From Arthrobacter sp. AK04 (GTDB lineage Bacteria > Actinomycetota > Actinomycetes > Actinomycetales > Micrococcaceae), in the NCBI RefSeq assembly GCF_021129155.1, contig NZ_JAJOMC010000054.1, forward strand, positions 1 to 33,649: a DNA stretch of 33,649 bases, written 5' to 3'. Shown here piece by piece: positions 6,942 through 14,349 of this stretch. Position numbers and translations under genes: made by a program. The notes beneath the pieces are model-generated. The model did not search any database. It had not been told where the DNA came from and saw nothing but the letters and a program-made list of their open reading frames with translations. The number at the start of each line of letters is the position of its first letter. The stretch's first letter is position 1.

Positions 6942-7619
6942 GTGATCCACGTCAAAACCACCATCGACCGCCCCAGCGCTGACGCCGTCAGCCGGCTCGC
7001 GAAGTTCTCGTCAGCAACCATCCATGAAGCGCAGGGTCGCAAGGGCGCACTGAGCTCCCGCATCAAGCCCATCGACAGGGCCATGTCCTTCTGCGGTCCA
7101 GCCACCACCGTCCGCTGCGCTCCCAGGGACAATCTGATGCTGCAGGTGGCGATCCACTACGCGCAGCCCGGGGACGTCATTTTGGCTTCCGCGGGGGAGT
7201 ACGAGGAAGCCGGGACCTTTGGCGACGTCCTGGGGAACGCCATGAAGGCCAAGGGCCTGGCCGGGCTTGTGACGGACTCCGGCGTGCGCGACACCCAGGA
7301 CCTTATTGAACTGGGGCTGCCTGTGTTCTCCGGCAGCGTGTCCATCAAGGGCACGGTTAAAGAGACCATCGGCCCGATCAACCACCCGGTGGTCTTTGGC
7401 GACGAGATCATCTATCCCGGTGACGTCCTGCGAGGCGACGCCGATGGTGTGGTGGTGGTCCGCAAGGACGAGATCGAAGAGGTCATCCGCCTCTCGCAGG
7501 AACGGGATGACGCCGAGCGTGAGCTCATTGGCCTGTACAAAGCCGGCGGCACCACCATCGACCTCTGCAACCTCACGGATGTCCTGAAGGCCAAGGGACT
7601 GCTGGTGGAACAGCCCTAG
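6942..7619 (+). CDS. RraA-like / 4-hydroxy-4-methyl-2-oxoglutarate (HMG) aldolase family protein
   Basis: A 225-residue protein of the RraA fold. Members include the class II aldolases that split 4-hydroxy-4-methyl-2-oxoglutarate or 4-carboxy-4-hydroxy-2-oxoadipate into pyruvate plus a second 2-oxo acid, and that also decarboxylate oxaloacetate. The family signature is visible: a Gly-rich loop (FGDVLGNAMKAKGLAGLV) and TDSGVRDTQD, which contains the R-D-x2-E/D metal and substrate motif. The length agrees with the HMG-aldolase branch (about 225-235) rather than the RNase E regulator itself (about 160). The GTG start has GAAGGA upstream. Paired with an aminotransferase, it could cleave the oxo acid that enzyme makes. 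A strong terminator follows. Confidence 0.85.
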   Translation: MIHVKTTIDRPSADAVSRLAKFSSATIHEAQGRKGALSSRIKPIDRAMSFCGPATTVRCAPRDNLMLQVAIHYAQPGDVILASAGEYEEAGTFGDVLGNAMKAKGLAGLVTDSGVRDTQDLIELGLPVFSGSVSIKGTVKETIGPINHPVVFGDEIIYPGDVLRGDADGVVVVRKDEIEEVIRLSQERDDAERELIGLYKAGGTTIDLCNLTDVLKAKGLLVEQP

Positions 7620-7644
7620 CAGCTCGATTGGAGCGGAGTCCAAG

Positions 7645-7685
7645 CGCGAGCCGCCGGCCCGGTTTGCGGCCTGCGGCTCGCGTTT
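7645..7685 (+). terminator. Intrinsic terminator of the aminotransferase/aldolase operon
   Basis: CGCGAGCCGC (7645-7654) pairs perfectly with GCGGCTCGCG (7673-7682) around an 18-base loop, followed by TTT and a C run. It lies 26 bases after the aldolase stop and separates this operon from the ATPase gene. Confidence 0.7.
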
Positions 7686-7714
7686 CCCCCCGCGACGGCT
7701 GCGAGAATGGACGA

Positions 7715-8440
7715 ATGGCCCTCGACAGATATCCGATCCGCCGGCTGGAAGAGGACCCTTCCAACGTCCTGGACCGCCGGAAGTGGCCGGCAGTCCTGCC
7801 GCCCGTGGCGCAGGTACTGGAAGACGGGCTCGACCTGACGCCAGCCACCGTCCTGGTGGGCGAGAACGGGTCAGGGAAATCAACGATCGTGGAAGCTATA
7901 GCCCTGGCGTATGGCTTGTCTCCCGAAGGCGGCTCAACCGGCGCGCGACACAGCACCCGGGCCAGTGAATCGCTGCTGGCCGATCACCTGCAGCTTGTCA
8001 GGAACGCGGGCACCACCAGGCGCGGGTACTTCCTGCGGGCCGAAACAATGCACGGATTCTTTACGTACCTGGAGAAAAATCCCAGCACCTCGGGCCGCGA
8101 CGACGTCCGCTTCCACGACATGTCCCACGGGGAGTCTTTCCTGGAACTTGCCGTCAACAGATTCCGTGGGCGGGGTCTTTGGGTGCTCGATGAGCCGGAG
8201 TCCGCGTTGTCCTTCAGCGGTTGCCTGAGCCTTCTCGGTGTCCTGAAGGATCTCCTGGCGTCCGGGGAATCCCAGGTCATCATGTCCACGCACTCGCCTC
8301 TTCTGGCGGCCCTTCCGGGGGCCCGGATCCTGGAGGTTGGGCCATGGGGATTGCGGCCCCAAAACTGGGAAGAGCTGGACCTGGTGGACAGTTGGCGCGC
8401 ATTTCTTGATGCGCCGCAGCGGTACCTCCGGCACCTCTAG
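7715..8440 (+). CDS. AAA/ABC-like ATPase of unknown role
   Basis: A 241-residue predicted ATPase. Walker A is GENGSGKST near residue 51. MSHGESFLELAVNRF corresponds to an ABC-type signature segment. Walker B is LWVLDEPESALS, and IMSTHSPLL gives the switch His. It matches the stand-alone predicted ATPase group (COG3910-like), related to SMC/RecF-type rather than transporter ATPases; there is no membrane partner beside it. The start at 7715 is chosen because the -10-like GAGAAT ends 6 bases before the ATG, the spacing of leaderless mRNAs here, and upstream sequence lies in a terminator. Function unknown. Confidence 0.8.
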   Translation: MALDRYPIRRLEEDPSNVLDRRKWPAVLPPVAQVLEDGLDLTPATVLVGENGSGKSTIVEAIALAYGLSPEGGSTGARHSTRASESLLADHLQLVRNAGTTRRGYFLRAETMHGFFTYLEKNPSTSGRDDVRFHDMSHGESFLELAVNRFRGRGLWVLDEPESALSFSGCLSLLGVLKDLLASGESQVIMSTHSPLLAALPGARILEVGPWGLRPQNWEELDLVDSWRAFLDAPQRYLRHL

Positions 8441-8470
8441 GCCTTGGCCGCAGCAGAACCAGTATGCGGC

Positions 8471-8701
8471 CTACTGTGCTGGCAGCGGATACTCCGGGGG
8501 TCCGAATGACGCATCGTCCAGGTACCACACTGTGGACCCCCGGCCGCCGGCTGGCATGATGCTGCCTTCGAACACAAATACAGGCTCAACAGAGCGGTCC
8601 TCGGGCCGCCAAAAACCATTGGCGGGGCAGTGGAATCCGGTTTTTGCCATCAAGCCCGGGCTTTTACCCGATTTTCTGCCCAGGGTGTTTATCTTTTTCA
8701 C
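8471..8701 (-). CDS. Small hypothetical protein (76 aa), probable Nac-like regulon member
   Basis: A 76-residue protein reading MKKINTLGRKSGKSPG and then KTGFHCPANGFWRPEDRS, PVFVFEGSIMPAGGRG and STVWYLDDA. The C-P-x-x-G-x-W core with a later Gly-x-x-M-P turn looks like a small structured domain, but I cannot name a family. The GTG at 8701 has GGGAG about 6 bases upstream. A TTG at 8743 would add 14 residues and begins nearer the promoter but has a weak ribosome site. The promoter just upstream (8762-8827) has the same four-part architecture as the aminotransferase, importer and pxp promoters. This suggests the protein belongs to the same pathway. Confidence 0.6.
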   Translation of the reverse strand: MKKINTLGRKSGKSPGLMAKTGFHCPANGFWRPEDRSVEPVFVFEGSIMPAGGRGSTVWYLDDASFGPPEYPLPAQ

Positions 8702-8761
8702 GGCGTGCTCCCATTGATCCGCATAAGAATTAGTTCGCCGCAATTGTCCGGCTTTTCTTAG

Positions 8762-8827
8762 ATTCTAGGATCGGCGGAGTGGGAATACTAAGACCAATGA
8801 TGAGTGACGCGATAAGCGGAAGCTATG
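8762..8827 (-). promoter_or_regulatory. Nac-like promoter of the small 8471-8701 gene
   Basis: Read on the minus strand from 8827: CATAGCTTCCGCTTAT holds ATA-N9-TAT (8826-8812). GTCTTA begins 33 bases after the first C (8794). TAGAAT (8767-8762), a near-consensus -10, begins 27 bases after GTCTT. The predicted start site is near 8755. The spacing is identical to the promoter at 5594-5659. Confidence 0.7.
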
Positions 8828-8833
8828 GACCAG

Positions 8834-9754
8834 CTACCGTGAATATGTGCTGCTGAGCATTTCCTGCAGCATTTCCTTCACAACGAGCAGGACCGCGGAC
8901 GCCGCCTCGGACAGCGGATCATGGTCAGGCGTGCACAGCGCAATCTTGCACTGCAGTGCCGGATCCACAATGCGCAGCACCTGGAAGTCTTCCTCGTGGA
9001 ACAGGGCGTCAGCAGCCGACTTGGGCATGATGGTGGCACCGAGATCGGCGCGCAGCAGCCGGGCAAGGGAGGGGACGGACTCCACCTCGCCCACCAGCCG
9101 GAGCGTCAGGCCCTTGCTCGCCAAACCGGCCTCCACTGCCTGGCGCAGGGTGTGGATCTGCTCGGGCAGGAACAGCCCGTGGCGGGCCACCTCCTCAAGG
9201 GTGATACCGCCGTCCGCCTGCTGCACCCCGGCGCGGTTTGCGTTGACCACGAAGTGCAGGTCCTCCACGATCATCGTGGTGAACTGCACGCCGCGAATGG
9301 GGCCGGGCTCGTAGATGAGGGCCATGTCCAGGCGGCCGTTCTTGATGGCTTCACTGAGCACTCCGCCGTAGATTTCCGTTACGTGCAGGACGATGTCCGG
9401 GTACCGGCTGGCCACTTCGCTGATGATCCGCGGTGTCAGGCTTGAGGCCATGCTGTAGGGCGCAATCGCAATGGACACGCGTCCGGACGGTGCTGCCCCG
9501 GACTTGGCGACGTCCTGCCGGGCCTGGTCCACCAGCCGCAGGATGGATTGGGCATGACGGTACAGCGTGTGTCCGGCGGCGGTGGGCTTTACGCCCTGCT
9601 TGCTGCGGATCAGCAGGCGCTGCTTGAGGTCATTCTCAAGGGCTGAAACCTGCTGGCTCAGGGCGGGCTGGGCCACGTGCAGCGCTGCCGCGGCCTTGGT
9701 GATGCTGCCTGAATCCACAATCTGCACGAAGTACGCAAGCTTCCGCGTATCCAT
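8834..9754 (-). CDS. LysR-family transcriptional regulator, Nac-like
   Basis: A 306-residue LysR-type regulator. The N-terminal winged helix-turn-helix (about residues 1-60) contains RKLAYFVQIVDSGSITKAAA, LHVAQPALSQQVSALE and LLIRSKQGVKPTAAG, strikingly like enterobacterial Nac. The effector-binding domain follows (about 90-300), with GLFLPEQIHTLRQAVE also Nac-like. Such proteins bind ATA-N9-TAT boxes, activate from about -64 and often repress themselves. The ATG at 9754 has GAAGG upstream; an earlier in-frame start at 9787 would overlap the operator. It is divergent from the ABC importer operon with one box between them, and three further matching promoters lie within 4.5 kb. It probably responds to a pathway metabolite or to nitrogen status; the effector is not known. 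Confidence 0.92.
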   Translation of the reverse strand: MDTRKLAYFVQIVDSGSITKAAAALHVAQPALSQQVSALENDLKQRLLIRSKQGVKPTAAGHTLYRHAQSILRLVDQARQDVAKSGAAPSGRVSIAIAPYSMASSLTPRIISEVASRYPDIVLHVTEIYGGVLSEAIKNGRLDMALIYEPGPIRGVQFTTMIVEDLHFVVNANRAGVQQADGGITLEEVARHGLFLPEQIHTLRQAVEAGLASKGLTLRLVGEVESVPSLARLLRADLGATIMPKSAADALFHEEDFQVLRIVDPALQCKIALCTPDHDPLSEAASAVLLVVKEMLQEMLSSTYSR

Positions 9755-9784
9755 GGCGCCTTCTCTCTTCGCCGCGTCCTGAAC

Positions 9785-9851
9785 CATAACCGGATGCTAT
9801 GGAGGGATATGCAACTGGTCTTTGTGTGATGCACATCTCTGACACTAGGTT
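9785..9851 (+). promoter_or_regulatory. Nac-like promoter/operator between the LysR gene and the ABC operon
   Basis: CATAACCGGATGCTAT (9785-9800) holds ATA-N9-TAT, including the T-N-C that precedes TAT in the enteric Nac consensus. GTCTTTGTGTGAT begins at 9818 (offset 33), and the -10-like TAGGTT is at 9846-9851. The predicted start is near 9858, with the box at about -65. The box also lies 31 bases upstream of the divergent regulator start, so autorepression is likely. Confidence 0.75.
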
Positions 9852-9857
9852 GAATCC

Positions 9858-10055
9858 GGAACGCTATTTCATTAGCAATACATTCTACCCCGGCCAGGCA
9901 TGCGATTAAACGATGACGTCAGACGCATTCTGCATAAATGCGGTGTTTACCGGGATAGGCGTTTTCTTTTACATATCCGAAATATGCACTCAATAGCTTC
10001 AGGGCATCCAAGAATCCGTCACCATCCCGGATTCTTCTTGAGAAAGAGACAGCAA
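9858..10055 (+). other. Long AT-richer leader of the ABC operon, with a hairpin near the ribosome site
   Basis: About 200 bases separate the predicted transcription start from the ATG at 10056. The stretch is AT-richer than its surroundings and has no convincing gene, although the reading frame stays open. AAGAATCCG (10010-10018) and CGGATTCTT (10028-10036) form a perfect 9-base stem with a 9-base loop ending 19 bases before the start codon, next to the weak ribosome site AGAAAGAG. Post-transcriptional control is possible; I cannot match a known riboswitch. Confidence 0.4.
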
Positions 10056-11141
10056 ATGCGAGCAACTATCAAAGGCAAAATGGCGGCCGTGGCCGCCCTT
10101 TCCGCAGCGGTTCTGGTCCTTTCCGGCTGCGGGGGCGGCAGCGAGGCAGCCGGCAGCGGCGGCAGCGCCACCCCGGGGGAAGTGAACCTCATTGCCTACT
10201 CAGGCGTCTGGCAGGACCAGTACACCGCTGCAGTGATTGAACCCTTCCAGGCCAAGTACCCGGACATCAAGATCAACTACGCCTCCAAGCGGTCCTCCGC
10301 CGAAATGCTCAGCGCCCTGCAGGGCCAGAAGAACAACCCGGCCACCGACGTCGCCATCATGGACAACTCCGTGTCCACCACCGGCAACAAGCAGGGCCTG
10401 TTCGAGAAGGTAGACGAGGAAAGCGTCCCGAACCTTGCCAACGTCCCGGAAAAGTTCCAGGACAAGGAAGGGTACGGGCCGGTGGCGATGCTCGACGCCG
10501 TAGGCCTGGTGTACGACACCGCCACGTTCCCCGAGGCCCCGGACAGCTGGAAGGTCCTCTGGGACCCGGCCTACGCCGGCAAGATCAACGTCAACGCCCC
10601 GCCGTCGCTGCTGGGACTGTCCCTCACTGCCATCACCTCCAAGATGGAGGGCGAGGACTACACCCAGGGCATTGACTCCGCCGTGACCCGCCTCAAGGAA
10701 ATGGCGCCCGGCGTCCAGACGTTCGCACCCAACCCGGACGAATACCAGAACGTCATTACCGGGCAGACCGTCCTTGGCCTTGGCCAGAACGCCCGCGGCC
10801 AGTTCTACAGCGACCAGAGCAACAAGAAGATGGGCGTCACCTTTCCAAAGGAAGGCACCGTCTACCAGATCAACACCATCAACCTGGTGAAGGACGCCCC
10901 GCACTCCGAGGCTGCCAAGACCTTCGTTGACTACGCACTGTCCGCAGAGGCACAGACGGCCTTCGCTAAGGCGTTGTTTTACGCACCCTCCGTCACCAAT
11001 GCGGAACTGCCCGCCGATGTGAAGGACCGCGTGGTTCCCACCGACGGCTCCCTCAACATCGTCCCGCTGGACGTCGAATTCCTGTCCTCGGCCCGCGACA
11101 AGTGGACCGACACCTGGAAGCGCCAGATCATCACCAACTAG
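10056..11141 (+). CDS. ABC importer substrate-binding lipoprotein (PotD/extracellular solute-binding type)
   Basis: A 361-residue solute-binding protein. The N-terminus MRATIKGKMAAVAALSAAVL followed by VLSGC is a lipoprotein signal with Cys25 as the lipid-anchored residue. A Gly/Ser linker follows, then the binding fold (NLIAYSGVWQDQY, DVAIMDNS, YGPVAMLDAVGLVYD, GLGQNARGQFY). The fold resembles binding proteins of polyamine, iron and thiamine importers. The start at 10056 is chosen from the signal peptide; the open frame upstream is not coding in character. It heads a four-gene importer operon (ATPase and two permeases). Because 5-oxoprolinase genes with the same promoter type follow, the substrate is more likely an amino-acid-like or lactam compound than a polyamine; that is inference. 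Confidence 0.9.
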   Translation: MRATIKGKMAAVAALSAAVLVLSGCGGGSEAAGSGGSATPGEVNLIAYSGVWQDQYTAAVIEPFQAKYPDIKINYASKRSSAEMLSALQGQKNNPATDVAIMDNSVSTTGNKQGLFEKVDEESVPNLANVPEKFQDKEGYGPVAMLDAVGLVYDTATFPEAPDSWKVLWDPAYAGKINVNAPPSLLGLSLTAITSKMEGEDYTQGIDSAVTRLKEMAPGVQTFAPNPDEYQNVITGQTVLGLGQNARGQFYSDQSNKKMGVTFPKEGTVYQINTINLVKDAPHSEAAKTFVDYALSAEAQTAFAKALFYAPSVTNAELPADVKDRVVPTDGSLNIVPLDVEFLSSARDKWTDTWKRQIITN

Positions 11142-11190
11142 CGCCTGCCGGCGCCCCCTCCCCAACTTCCCCTTCAGGAGAACTGAAACC

Positions 11191-12315
11191 GTGACTGAAC
11201 CCAAACTGTCGATCGTTGATCTGACCAAAAGATACGCAGCAGATCTGGACCCCGCCGTCGACCGCCTGAACATGGAAGTTGAGGAGGGGCACCTGGTGGC
11301 ACTCCTCGGCCCGTCCGGCTGCGGCAAGACCACCACCCTCCGGATGGTTGCCGGACTCATGGATCCAACCGCCGGCTCCATCGTGGTGGACGGCAAGGAA
11401 ATCACCCACACGCCTGTGAACAAGCGCGGGATGGGCATGGTGTTCCAGTCCTACGCCTTGTTCCCGCACATGAACGTGGAGCAGAACGTGGCCTTCGGGC
11501 TGGAGATGCGGCAGGTCTCCAAGGCTGAGCAGAAGGCACGTGTTGCGGCCGCCCTGGACATGGTCCAACTGGGCCACTTGTGCAAGCGCCAAACCAAGGA
11601 GCTGTCCGGCGGCCAGCAGCAGCGCATCGCCCTGGCCCGCGCCCTGGTGGTGGAGCCAACCCTGCTCCTCCTGGATGAACCGCTGTCCAACCTGGACGCC
11701 AAGCTCCGCGAAACCATGCGCACCGAAATCAGGGCCATCCAGCAGCGCACCCGGGCAACCACACTCTTCGTCACCCATGACCAGGACGAGGCCCTGGACA
11801 TGGCCGACCGGATCGCCGTGATGAACGGCGGCCTGATCGAACAGTTCGGCTCGCCCACCGAAGTGTATGAGCGGCCCCGCACGCATTTCGTCGCCAACTT
11901 CATTGGCCAGGCCAACTTCCTGGCCGCCCGCGTCGGCGCGGAAACGGGACGGGCCAACCTTGCAGGCGAAAGCCACTACAAGGTGGAGGTGGACGGCCTG
12001 GGCCAGTTCGGCGCCATCGGCTCCACCGGCCTGTCAGGCAGCAGCCACGAACTGGTCATCCGCCCGCACCGGCTCAATGTGTCCCTGCACCCCGGCGCAG
12101 CGCAGGCACCACTCGCCGGCACCATCGAACGGGTCAGCTACACCGGTGACGCTCTGGCCGTCGCGGTCCGCGTCGGGGACCAGCAGCTCAACGCGCAGAT
12201 GCTGACCAGCAGCGGTGACCTGCCCCGCATCGGAGACGCCGCCTACCTCTCCTGGGCGGCCGACGACGCCTACCTCCTTCCAGCAACCGCCCAGCCACAA
12301 AGGCTGGCAGCATGA
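11191..12315 (+). CDS. ABC importer ATPase (PotA-like)
   Basis: A 374-residue ATPase of the polyamine/CUT1-type importers. Walker A is GPSGCGKTT near residue 37. The Q-loop is GMVFQSYALFPHMNV, the signature is LSGGQQQRIALARAL, Walker B is LLLLDEPLSNLDAKLR, and the switch is TLFVTHDQDEAL. A C-terminal TOBE domain (about 280-370) includes VIRPHRLNV. The GTG start lies after CAGGAGAAC. It powers import through the two permeases that follow and overlaps the first of them by 4 bases (ATGA). Confidence 0.93.
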   Translation: MTEPKLSIVDLTKRYAADLDPAVDRLNMEVEEGHLVALLGPSGCGKTTTLRMVAGLMDPTAGSIVVDGKEITHTPVNKRGMGMVFQSYALFPHMNVEQNVAFGLEMRQVSKAEQKARVAAALDMVQLGHLCKRQTKELSGGQQQRIALARALVVEPTLLLLDEPLSNLDAKLRETMRTEIRAIQQRTRATTLFVTHDQDEALDMADRIAVMNGGLIEQFGSPTEVYERPRTHFVANFIGQANFLAARVGAETGRANLAGESHYKVEVDGLGQFGAIGSTGLSGSSHELVIRPHRLNVSLHPGAAQAPLAGTIERVSYTGDALAVAVRVGDQQLNAQMLTSSGDLPRIGDAAYLSWAADDAYLLPATAQPQRLAA

Positions 12316-13232
12316 CGGTCCTGGAAGCCCCCGCCGCGCCGGAACGGCCCAGGGCCCAGGATGAAGGCCAGCTCGAACGGGCCACCGAACGGCGCAACCG
12401 GCGCACCTACCTGGCGCTGCTGCTTCCGGGCCTGCTCGGCCTGCTGGTCAGCTTCGTCTTCCCGCTGGCCTACATGGTCCGGATGTCCTTCAACCAGGGC
12501 GCACCGGACGGCGTCATCGTCGAGACGTTCACCCTGGACACCTACATCCAGCCCCTCACCGACCCCTACTACTGGCGGGTCACCCTGGATACCTTCCAGA
12601 TGGGCGTCACCGTCGGCATCCTCTGCGTCATCGTGTCCTACCCGGTGGCCCTCTTCCTCGCACGGAGCACCAGCAAATGGCGCGGCCTGCTCATCGCCAT
12701 CGCCATCGCACCACTGCTCACCTCCGCCGTGGTCCGCACCTACGGGTGGATGGTCATCCTGGGAACCAACGGGCTGATCAACTCCTCCCTCGACGGCCTG
12801 GGCCTGATCGACACGCCCCTGAAGCTGACCAACAACATGACCGGCGTGACCATCGGCCTGGTTGAGATTTTCATGCCGTACGCGATCCTGGCCATGATCT
12901 CCGGGTTCGGCAGGCTTAGCCCTCAACTGGAGGAGGCAGCTGGTTCCCTGGGAGCCAGCAAGTTCAAAGTCTTCACCCGGGTCACGCTGCCGCTGTGCCT
13001 GCCAGGCCTCCTGACCGCGTTCCTGCTGGTCTTCGTCCTCTCCATCAGCACCTTCATCACCCCGCGGCTCCTGGGCGGCGGCAGCGTGCAGGTCCTGGCC
13101 ACCGAGATCTACGACCAGACCACCGGCCTGCTCAACTGGCCGTTCGCCGCCGCCCTGTCCGTCATCCTGCTGGTGCTCTTCGGCCTGATCATCGCCGTCT
13201 ACCAGCGCCTCACCAAGAAAATCGGAGGCTGA
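12312..13232 (+). CDS. ABC importer permease 1 (PotB-like)
   Basis: A 306-residue inner-membrane permease with about six membrane segments. After a charged N-terminal tail the first segment is YLALLLPGLLGLLVSFVFPL. The EAA loop that docks to the ATPase is visible as EEAAGSLGASKFKVFTRVTL with PLCLPG following. The start overlaps the ATPase stop (ATGA). It pairs with the next gene to form the heterodimeric channel, as in PotABCD-type systems. Confidence 0.92.
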   Translation: MTVLEAPAAPERPRAQDEGQLERATERRNRRTYLALLLPGLLGLLVSFVFPLAYMVRMSFNQGAPDGVIVETFTLDTYIQPLTDPYYWRVTLDTFQMGVTVGILCVIVSYPVALFLARSTSKWRGLLIAIAIAPLLTSAVVRTYGWMVILGTNGLINSSLDGLGLIDTPLKLTNNMTGVTIGLVEIFMPYAILAMISGFGRLSPQLEEAAGSLGASKFKVFTRVTLPLCLPGLLTAFLLVFVLSISTFITPRLLGGGSVQVLATEIYDQTTGLLNWPFAAALSVILLVLFGLIIAVYQRLTKKIGG

Positions 13233-13234
13233 CC

Positions 13235-14065
13235 GTGAGCAGTGCCAACGCAAGCGGCGCTAAACTCTTCAAGCCGCGCTTCAATCCCGCCAAGCCCGCC
13301 TTCGGCGCGCTGGTGTTCCTGCTGTACCTGTTCCTGCTGGCACCGCTGCTCATTGTCTTTGTGGTGTCCTTCGCGTCCAACCAGTACCTGTCCTTCCCCC
13401 CGGAGGGGCTCACCCTGAAGTGGTACGAAATGTTGCCCCAGGAAAGCACGTTCACGGAGGGCATGAAGGTCAGCCTGATCGTGGCCGTCATTGTCACGCT
13501 CATTGTCCTGGCGCTGGGTGTGCCGGCCGCGCTGGCGCTGGACCGCTTCGAGTTCAAGGCCAAGGCCGCCGTGCAGTCGTTCTTCCTCTCACCGCTGCTG
13601 ATCCCCAGCATCGTCCTGGCTCTGGGCATGGTGCTGCTCTTTGGTCCGCTTGAACTCAACAACACCTACGCGGGCATCATCATCGGCCACGTGGCCATCA
13701 CCATCCCGTTCGTCATCAGGACCACGTTGATGAGCCTGGCCACCACCGACACTTCCTGCGAGGCAGCCGCACGCATCCTGGGGGCCGACTCCTGGACCGT
13801 GTTCCGGCGCGTGACACTGCCGATCATCCAGCCAGGGGTGATCGCAGGCGGCGTCATCGCCTTCATCGTCTCCTTCGATGAAGCTGTGATCTCGCTGTTC
13901 GTGGCCGAATCAGGCCTGCCAACGCTCCCCGTGCAGGTGCTGAGGTACGTGGAAAACTCCGCGGATGCCGCCGTCGCCGCCCTTTCCGTCATCCTCATCC
14001 TCATTTCGCTCGCCGTGGTGGTGGTCGTGGAGCGGGTCATGGGACTGCGCAAAGCCCTGCGCTGA
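13235..14065 (+). CDS. ABC importer permease 2 (PotC-like)
   Basis: A 276-residue permease with about six membrane segments (first: FGALVFLLYLFLLAPLLIVF) and the EAA docking loop CEAAARILGADSWTVFRRVT. The GTG at 13235 is 2 bases past the previous stop with CGGAGG upstream; a longer open frame runs inside the preceding gene and is not used. Late motifs such as IAFIVSFDEAVISLFV are typical of PotC. It completes the importer operon, and a strong hairpin follows at 14098-14133. Confidence 0.92.
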   Translation: MSSANASGAKLFKPRFNPAKPAFGALVFLLYLFLLAPLLIVFVVSFASNQYLSFPPEGLTLKWYEMLPQESTFTEGMKVSLIVAVIVTLIVLALGVPAALALDRFEFKAKAAVQSFFLSPLLIPSIVLALGMVLLFGPLELNNTYAGIIIGHVAITIPFVIRTTLMSLATTDTSCEAAARILGADSWTVFRRVTLPIIQPGVIAGGVIAFIVSFDEAVISLFVAESGLPTLPVQVLRYVENSADAAVAALSVILILISLAVVVVVERVMGLRKALR

Positions 14066-14097
14066 TCATCCGTCCCTTCTGCCCTCGCAACGAAACA

Positions 14098-14133
14098 GTC
14101 CTGCCCGGTCCGCACAAGCGGGCCGGGCAGGAC
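14098..14133 (+). terminator. Strong hairpin after the importer operon
   Basis: GTCCTGCCCGGTCCGC (14098-14113) pairs with GCGGGCCGGGCAGGAC (14118-14133) through a 4-base loop: 16 pairs, one of them G-U. No T-tract follows, so it may end transcription inefficiently or shield the 3' end of the importer mRNA. It separates the importer operon from the promoter of pxpABC. Confidence 0.55.
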
Positions 14134-14155
14134 GCCGTCCAGATAAGTGCCGGGT

Positions 14156-14221
14156 CATAACCGGCACCTATCCCGTGACACCGATTACGTCTTTGTGTGA
14201 TCAAAGTCCCGGTGTCAGACT
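14156..14221 (+). promoter_or_regulatory. Nac-like promoter of the pxpABC gene run
   Basis: CATAACCGGCACCTAT (14156-14171) holds ATA-N9-TAT. GTCTTTGTGTGAT begins at 14189 (offset 33), the same 13 bases as at 9818, and the -10-like CAGACT is at 14216-14221. Two inverted repeats overlap it: GATAAGTGCCGG/CCGGCACCTATC (14142-14153, 14161-14172) and TGACACCG/CGGTGTCA (14176-14183, 14210-14217). The predicted start is near 14228. Confidence 0.75.
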
Positions 14222-14230
14222 TTTTCTACA

Positions 14231-14248
14231 AGCCCGGTAATCCGGGCT
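14231..14248 (+). other. Hairpin at the 5' end of the pxp leader
   Basis: AGCCCGG (14231-14237) and CCGGGCT (14242-14248) form a perfect 7-base stem with a 4-base loop, right after the predicted transcription start. It could stabilise the mRNA 5' end. The remaining leader to the ATG at 14350 shows only the ribosome site. Confidence 0.4.
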
Positions 14249-14349
14249 CCAGGACCCAGGCCACCTCCGGCGGGTCCAAAGAATTCCGCTTCCGGCAGCT
14301 GCCGCTTCCCCTGGCCAGCGCCGCGCCACCACCCCCAAGGAGGGCTCTC

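Noticed and set aside
9900..10055. N-terminal extension of the solute-binding protein
   Set aside because: It would place 52 basic residues before a complete lipoprotein signal peptide; the stretch is AT-rich leader.
12270..13253. A 327-residue minus-strand open frame opposite the first importer permease
   Set aside because: Gln/Asp/Gly-rich with no recognisable fold; the plus strand has a complete permease with an EAA loop.
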